From: JALWZX01 sp964506905
GTDB lineage: Bacteria > Patescibacteriota > WWE3 > 2-01-FULL-39-13
Assembly (NCBI GenBank): GCA_964506905.1
Contig: CAZDNW010000053.1
Location: forward strand, 1-11,144
Length of the DNA stretch: 11,144 nucleotides
Reading direction: 5' to 3'
Shown here: positions 6,658-11,144 of the stretch, piece by piece
How the letters are laid out: each line of letters starts with the position of its first letter
Position numbering within the stretch: the stretch's first letter is position 1
Notes under the pieces: model-generated
Seen by the model: only the letters and a program-made list of their open reading frames with translations
Database searches by the model: none
What the model was told of the DNA's origin: nothing
Made by a program: the position numbers and the translations under genes

Positions 6658-7132
6658 TAGTCGCTTGTGTAGGGTGGTGAAGGATTAGATTATGTGAAAC
6701 CCTTTTACAATAGTTAAAGGCAATGCAAACGCGATATTTTTAATTTTCTTTTATCTGTCAGGTTATTATGAGCCTATTAAAGGTGTTAAAGAAGGTAAGT
6801 TTTGTAAATGGTAGGGCTGTTTAAGTTATTATGATTAGATTTATTAAAGTGTGACGATGATTGTAGGATGATTTGTATGTTTTGTTGGCGAGAATGATAT
6901 AGGGAGTACTACACTAGTTAGTTTGTAATGGGGAAGTCAATTGTTTTTACTGTGGTTGGTGAGTTTTCGCTTTTTGAAGGTTTCTTTTAGGTAACCTTTT
7001 ATTTATTTTTTTGTTATTTCGTGGTATATTACGACGTTTGCTGCGCGCGGTTTTCGGTTGAGATTTTTACCGGTTTTTCTAGAAATTATGGTTGAAAATT
7101 GTTACGGGTTTTAGGTTTGCTGAGTAAGGTAG

Positions 7133-7175
7133 GGGGTCGAAAAAATTTTTTAGGGTAAAAAATTTTTTCGACCCC
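7133..7175. repeat. 19-bp perfect inverted repeat with A6T6 arms
   Basis: GGGGTCGAAAAAATTTTTT (7133-7151) is the exact reverse complement of 7157-7175, with a 5-nt AGGGT loop. The base of the stem is GC-rich and the upper part is pure A6T6 on each arm. Lacking a T-run after the stem, it is not an ordinary terminator. Its right arm shares ACCCC (7171-7175) with the next hairpin, so both cannot form at once in RNA. Confidence 0.9.
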
Positions 7176-7214
7176 TCCCCTAGCAATTTTTATATTTTCG
7201 GGGGAGGGGTTTTT
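7171..7214 (+). terminator. Terminator-like hairpin upstream of the VKOR gene
   Basis: ACCCCTCCCC (7171-7180) pairs perfectly with GGGGAGGGGT (7201-7210) over 10 bp and is followed by a T-run (7210-7214). The 20-nt loop is long and AT-rich, which is less usual. It would end transcripts coming through the long intergenic stretch before the VKOR gene. Confidence 0.65.
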
Positions 7215-7270
7215 AACTTAAACTCCCCTACTCATTTTTTCTATGATAACCTATGATATGATAATTACAG

Positions 7271-7299
7271 TTAACTCACCCTACTTTACTAATTCTAAT
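7271..7299 (+). promoter_or_regulatory. Weak candidate promoter for the VKOR gene
   Basis: TTAACT (7271-7276) and TCTAAT (7294-7299) are 17 nt apart, giving a start near 7306 and a leader of about 18 nt. No SD is seen in that leader. Three TATGAT-like words (7242, 7252, 7257) just upstream are alternative -10 boxes but lack good -35 partners. Confidence 0.35.
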
Positions 7300-7323
7300 T
7301 AAAGTGGGTTTTAGTTAATTTTG

Positions 7324-7824
7324 ATGTTAAATATGGTTAATGACAAAGATCAAGTAAGCAAACTGAATCAAAAAAAACAAGCCGTTACTAACAACGAGAC
7401 GGAAAGTGTTGCAACCACAACTAAAACTCGCCAGCCTGTTTTTAGAAAGACTTTAATGGTTTTAGCGGTTTTGGGTATGCTTGTGTCAGGTTATATGTTT
7501 TACGCTAAGTTAAATACATCTGCTTTAGTGTGTGGTATTTCACCATGTTATACAGTTAACGAAAGTCAGTACTCTTACTTATTTGGAATTCCTCTTTCTG
7601 TTTACGGTATTGCGTTTTACCTTATGGTATTTTTATTAGCGTTGGTAAAAAAATATAAAGTGCTATTTGCATTCTCTGTCTTTGGCGTTTTGTTTTCCGC
7701 ATATTTAACATATTTGGAATTCTTTGTGATTTACGCGTGGTGTCAATGGTGCATTGCATCAGCAATCTTGACTGTTTTAATTTTTGTTGTCTCACTTTTG
7801 CTTTTAAAATTTGGTAAAGAGTAA
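7324..7824 (+). CDS. Vitamin K epoxide reductase (VKOR) family protein
   Basis: A membrane thiol oxidase family that, in bacteria, reoxidises a DsbA-like partner with quinone as acceptor and so drives disulfide formation outside the cytoplasmic membrane. From the ATG at 7324 it has 166 aa. Residues 1-40 are a hydrophilic, probably cytoplasmic tail; membrane helices lie near 43-60, 84-107, 112-130 and 144-161. The active-site CxxC is C140-QW-C143. The loop pair is C70 and C75 (CGISPC), followed by YSYLFGIPLSVYG (83-95), a strong family match. The loop is short and there is no fused thioredoxin domain, and no DsbA gene is in the window. The start could also be TTG at 7321 or ATG at 7333; no SD decides it. 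Confidence 0.9.
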   Translation: MLNMVNDKDQVSKLNQKKQAVTNNETESVATTTKTRQPVFRKTLMVLAVLGMLVSGYMFYAKLNTSALVCGISPCYTVNESQYSYLFGIPLSVYGIAFYLMVFLLALVKKYKVLFAFSVFGVLFSAYLTYLEFFVIYAWCQWCIASAILTVLIFVVSLLLLKFGKE

Positions 7825-7866
7825 AAAATAAAAAACATCAGCAAATATTCTCAAAATTCACACAAT

Positions 7867-7879
7867 TAAAGGGCCTTTA
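7867..7879. promoter_or_regulatory. Short palindrome upstream of the promoter at 7894
   Basis: TAAAGG-G-CCTTTA (7867-7879) is a perfect 6-bp palindrome around one central base, 14 nt upstream of the -35 box. It could be an operator site for a dimeric regulator, but a palindrome this short may arise by chance. Confidence 0.25.
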
Positions 7880-7893
7880 GTATCAGCCACTCC

Positions 7894-7922
7894 TTAACAA
7901 TTACAAAACACCCTGCTACAAT
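7894..7922 (+). promoter_or_regulatory. Near-consensus promoter of the large membrane fusion gene
   Basis: TTAACA (7894-7899) and TACAAT (7917-7922) are separated by exactly 17 nt, and the -10 box is preceded by TGC, giving the extended form TGCTACAAT. Transcription would begin at about 7929-7930, which is the A of the ATG or one base before it. This predicts a leaderless mRNA. Confidence 0.8.
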
Positions 7923-7929
7923 AATTTTA

Positions 7930-10900
7930 ATGAAAATTCCTAGCCCAATTTCTCGTTATGTAAACAGTGCGTCTTCAACTTTTGTATTAGGTTTAACTTT
8001 TGTAGCAACCCTTTCAATAATAATATTTTTTGATAATTATGATTTATTGGTTCCTGTTGATTTAAAAAACGCATATACATTTGTGCTACTTTTTATGATT
8101 CCTGTGATTTTGGTTTATCTTGAATTATCCCTAAATCAAACTAGATATCGAGGATTACTTGCTATGATTTCCTCGTATAGAATTAACTGGCTTACTTATT
8201 TTTCTAGTTTCTTAATTATATTAGGGTATGCATCTTTGTTTTTAGTAGTTGCTTATGAGTTTGCTTTATATGTACAAATTGGTTTGTACTTTTTCTTTGA
8301 CTTTTATATTGGTACGCACGCATTAACATTTGTTATATTATTTTCGTTTTTCTCATTATATTGGGTATTTAAAATATATAATTTGAAGTCAGTTTGGTTA
8401 TATGTTTTGGTTACGCTTGCGTTAATTATTGTATTTGTCATTTCATTTATAACAGCTACAAAAATTTCAGAGTACAATAGTATTTTTATGCAGTCTCTTA
8501 ATCATATTGGTAGATTTAGAATTCCGCATTATTTACTTATAATTACAAGGTTGTTTGGTTTATTATGGGTGATTGATATTGTTTTTATTAGGTGGAATTC
8601 CCTCTCATATATTAAATCAAAGTTTTTCAGAACTAGTTGGCCTGTTATTTTAACCCTCTTAGGCTTGTCTATGGTAGTTGGTTTAGTGTTCGCTGATGTC
8701 TTATTTAATAGCGGTGCTATGTTTAGGTTAAGTATTGAGGATTTAGAGAAATTGTACACGACACCAGCAAAATATTTAGACGCCTTATTTGTTTCAGGGT
8801 ATGCGGTAATGATGTTAACAACGATGTATTTGGCTCTTGATGGTGGAATATTTAATTTTAAGCAAATAATAAATAATGTATCTACTTATTTTGTCTATGA
8901 TAATTTTACCGCTTTTCACAAAAGAGTTTCTAAAGACACCTATTCTTTAGGTTTTATGTTTTTAGTTATTACATCTTTATTATTAGTCACTAATTTTGAC
9001 ATTGCATTAAATCTAGTTGCTGTTTCGTTTTTGTTACTTACAGCAGGATTGATGGTTCCGGAGATATTAAATAAAAGTGTGCTAAGTGAAGATAGATGGT
9101 TTAAGTTACCGATGACCCCTATTGTTCCGATTATTGTTTTTGTAATTTCAATTTCTTTGCCGATCAATTTAGGTATGCATACGCTTATGATTACGGCTTT
9201 TTGGTTGTTAGGTTGGACAATCTATTATTTGTATAACCTTCGAAGACATAAAATTAAAAGAATTATGGCACAAACATTTTCGCCATTATCTATTGATGAT
9301 AACGAATTTGATATATTAGTACCTTATAAATTTGGGAGTGACGGAAAAGTTCTGGATTTATTAAGATTGGGTGTTGATATAGCAGTGGCAGAAAAAGGAC
9401 AGGTTATTTTATTGGCAGTTGATAGACGGTTCCCTACTGACGATGAAAGCACTAGTGCTAAAGATATGGCTAGGTTGAGAAAAATGCTTAAAGATTTAAT
9501 CGCAAAAATAGAAGTGGAGAAGCGAAAATATATATTGCCAGTTGTAATTGAAGCAGAGTCAATGGAAGAAGGAATTCAACAGGTGGTAAGTGATTATGCT
9601 ATTGATTTAGTATTGGGCGAAATGAATGAAAATTCGGATGATTCTTTAAAGGCTGAGGAAAAGTTTGTAGAAGGGTTTATCACTGAAAATACTTACTCTC
9701 TGTTTGGACATTACGACATCTGGGATCGCAGGCATATGGTTATAATTTCCCATGATTATTCTAATATGGACATGATTTATGATGCTGTAAGAAGGTTATT
9801 AAAAGTCAATAGACTTAAGGTGACTGTTCTTCATGTTATTAAAGCCCATGATCATGACAAACCTGTTACTTCTAGAGAACTGCGAGAAGCAAAATCAAAA
9901 TACGAAAAATTATTTAATTCACTTAATTTTAAGAGCTTTGATGTAAAAGTTATACCGATTGGTGATTTAAATAAAGAACTTAAAAGGTTTGTTGCAGAAG
10001 CTGAAAATAAAGATAAATATACAAAGATTGACAAAGAAGTAACAAATGTTGTCTACCCTATTTTTATATATGATGTGTCAAACCAGCAGGTTTTTAATAA
10101 TGAATTATCTTTTGCAAGAAGGGTTTTGGATATACTGATTGATATTAAAGAGGTTCCTAAGTTGATAACAAATCAAAGTGAAAATATATCAGCGTATTGG
10201 CTGAAATCATTGTGGTATAGCATAATTCATCCTTTACCTAAGGCAACAGAAGCACAAAAGGAAAGTGTGAGAATGAATATGCTCAAAAGCGCGAGGCCGT
10301 CAGTTGATTTTTATGTGATGATAACCCTTGCTTCTGTAATCGCAACAATAGGGTTAATACAAAGTAATGTTGCAATAATAATAGGTGCAATGCTTGTCGC
10401 TCCGTTAATGAGCCCTATACTTGCCGCGTCTTTAAATCTTGTAATTGGAAATATGAAACATTTACTAATCTCAATTGGTTCTACAATAAGAGGTGCTATT
10501 GTTGCTGTTCTAGTCGCGTTTTTATTAGCGTATTTAATACCCGGTGATACTTTAACTAGCGAAATATTATCAAGAACAGAGCCATCTGTATTAGATTTAG
10601 TTGTTGCTATTGCTTCAGGATTGGCAGCAGTTTATGCAGTTGTTAAAAAAGAAAATGCAGCTGCATTGCCAGGTGTGGCAATTGCAGCTGCATTAGTTCC
10701 ACCATTGGCAGTTGTTGGAATCGGTTTAGGAGATGGGCATTTTGATGTTGCTTGGGGTGCTACATTGTTATTTTTAACAAATTTAATAGCTATCACATTC
10801 TTTGGAGCTGTAATGTTTATGGCACTTGGGTTTAGTCCTAAAAACAATAAGACAAAAAGGGCTGTAAAAAGAGGTGTTCAGTTCTCTGTTATAGCACTAG

Positions 10901-11144
10901 TTATAATAACTGTATTTTTAGTTACAACAACATATAGAACCGTTAGAGTTTCAGTCACATCTGATAAAGTTGAACAAATATTAGAAAACGAATTAAATAA
11001 AGACGGTATTTATTTGCAAGCAATAAAAGTATCGAATTCCCCATCAGAAATAGATGTAGATGTTCAAGTTGTAGTATTTGATGATACTGTTATGAAAGAT
11101 AAATTAGTTGAACTTGAGGACGATTTGAGTTTGATAGTAAAAAA
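7930..11144 (+). CDS. Permease-like / Usp-like / DUF389 membrane fusion protein (3' truncated)
   Basis: An open frame runs from ATG 7930 off the right edge: at least 1071 residues with no stop. Residues 1-440 hold roughly 12-13 hydrophobic segments; the layout and closing LGWTIYYLYNLRR (427-439) suggest a very divergent APC-type permease, as in known permease-Usp fusions, but the usual N-terminal glycine motif of that family is absent. Residues about 457-565 (DNEFDILVPYKFGSDGKVLDLLRLG...) and 600-692 (RHMVIISHDYSNMDMIYDAVRRLL...) look like two universal-stress-protein domains; neither shows the GxxGx9G(S/T) ATP-binding signature. After a linker, residues about 787-1002 are a clear DUF389 domain: MLKSARPSVDFYVMITLAS, IIIGAMLVAPLMSPI, LDLVVAIASGLAAVYA and ALPGVAIAAALVPPLAVVG, with about seven helices. 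A soluble tail (1003 on) is typical of that family. Substrate is unknown; a regulated transporter or membrane sensor is the best guess. No SD; its own promoter lies directly upstream. Confidence 0.85.
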   Translation, partial: MKIPSPISRYVNSASSTFVLGLTFVATLSIIIFFDNYDLLVPVDLKNAYTFVLLFMIPVILVYLELSLNQTRYRGLLAMISSYRINWLTYFSSFLIILGYASLFLVVAYEFALYVQIGLYFFFDFYIGTHALTFVILFSFFSLYWVFKIYNLKSVWLYVLVTLALIIVFVISFITATKISEYNSIFMQSLNHIGRFRIPHYLLIITRLFGLLWVIDIVFIRWNSLSYIKSKFFRTSWPVILTLLGLSMVVGLVFADVLFNSGAMFRLSIEDLEKLYTTPAKYLDALFVSGYAVMMLTTMYLALDGGIFNFKQIINNVSTYFVYDNFTAFHKRVSKDTYSLGFMFLVITSLLLVTNFDIALNLVAVSFLLLTAGLMVPEILNKSVLSEDRWFKLPMTPIVPIIVFVISISLPINLGMHTLMITAFWLLGWTIYYLYNLRRHKIKRIMAQTFSPLSIDDNEFDILVPYKFGSDGKVLDLLRLGVDIAVAEKGQVILLAVDRRFPTDDESTSAKDMARLRKMLKDLIAKIEVEKRKYILPVVIEAESMEEGIQQVVSDYAIDLVLGEMNENSDDSLKAEEKFVEGFITENTYSLFGHYDIWDRRHMVIISHDYSNMDMIYDAVRRLLKVNRLKVTVLHVIKAHDHDKPVTSRELREAKSKYEKLFNSLNFKSFDVKVIPIGDLNKELKRFVAEAENKDKYTKIDKEVTNVVYPIFIYDVSNQQVFNNELSFARRVLDILIDIKEVPKLITNQSENISAYWLKSLWYSIIHPLPKATEAQKESVRMNMLKSARPSVDFYVMITLASVIATIGLIQSNVAIIIGAMLVAPLMSPILAASLNLVIGNMKHLLISIGSTIRGAIVAVLVAFLLAYLIPGDTLTSEILSRTEPSVLDLVVAIASGLAAVYAVVKKENAAALPGVAIAAALVPPLAVVGIGLGDGHFDVAWGATLLFLTNLIAITFFGAVMFMALGFSPKNNKTKRAVKRGVQFSVIALVIITVFLVTTTYRTVRVSVTSDKVEQILENELNKDGIYLQAIKVSNSPSEIDVDVQVVVFDDTVMKDKLVELEDDLSLIVK

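Larger units (their letters stand above)
6658..7320 (+). other. 663-nt intergenic stretch without a convincing gene
   Basis: No frame on either strand longer than about 60 codons is convincing; the best + strand starts give peptides of about 18-20 residues (for example ATG at 6768). I looked for tRNA, tmRNA, RNase P and SRP RNA landmarks and found none. The stretch is rich in T and G on the + strand. It contains a weak hairpin AAGGTT (6977-6982) / AACCTT (6993-6998) followed by a T-rich tail, and a small GC-rich patch near 7031-7080. Its right third (7120-7320) is packed with G-runs and C-runs that pair in several alternative ways. It could be a long 3' UTR, a decayed gene, or a non-coding RNA. 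Confidence 0.5.

Noticed and set aside
6668..6716. Terminator directly after the kinase gene
   Set aside because: AGGGT/ACCCT pairs over only 5 bp across a loop of about 25 nt, too weak to claim.
7132..7209. G-quadruplex built from the G-runs in this stretch
   Set aside because: The runs are separated by long loops and are better explained by perfect hairpin pairing with adjacent C-runs.
6658..7320. Replication origin
   Set aside because: No DnaA-box cluster of the TTATNCACA type was seen, and no dnaA or dnaN gene is nearby.
8529..10847. Minus-strand frames opposite the large fusion gene
   Set aside because: They are shadows of a clearly coding + strand with recognisable DUF389 motifs.

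Overview
This AT-rich window reads almost entirely on the + strand and looks like a piece of a small bacterial genome of the Candidate Phyla Radiation (Patescibacteria). Dojkabacteria, Katanobacteria or Microgenomates would fit, but I cannot fix the phylum without a search. The hints are compact genes, many small membrane proteins of unknown function, a HisRS with an unusual motif 3, a bacterial VKOR homologue, and start codons that mostly lack a Shine-Dalgarno site. The standard code fits: every visible CDS ends in TAA and no reassigned stop is needed.

Layout: (1) 1-105 is the acidic tail of an unidentified gene, closed by a strong terminator (127-160). (2) 210-1523 is hisS, followed by a small DUF4870/Tic20-like membrane protein (1599-2015), which has the only consensus ribosome binding site in the window. 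(3) 2041-2190 holds three terminator-like hairpins in a row; the first two share a repeated core. (4) 2205-2573 is a small basic protein of unknown function. (5) 2646-5645 is a probable two-gene unit: a five-helix membrane protein and an 801-residue protein with a very long Gln/Asn-rich disordered half, one membrane helix and a small C-terminal domain. (6) 5695-6657 is a PfkB-family sugar/nucleoside kinase. (7) 6658-7323 has no convincing gene. It ends in two mutually exclusive hairpins, one a 19-bp perfect inverted repeat and the other terminator-like. (8) 7324-7824 is a VKOR-family disulfide-forming enzyme. (9) 7930 to the right edge is a very large membrane protein joining a permease-like N-terminal half, two Usp-like domains and a DUF389 membrane domain. 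It is driven by a near-consensus promoter whose predicted start falls on or beside the ATG.

Apart from hisS and the kinase, the theme is the cell envelope: membrane proteins, an anchored protein with two lone cysteines in its presumed outer domain, and a VKOR that could oxidise such cysteines. The most unusual items are the permease-like/Usp/DUF389 fusion, the Gln/Asn-rich anchored protein, the repeated pattern of -10-like boxes only 6-14 nt before start codons (leaderless or nearly leaderless mRNAs), and the alternative hairpins upstream of the VKOR gene. All function calls come from reading the translated sequence by eye; no database search was run.
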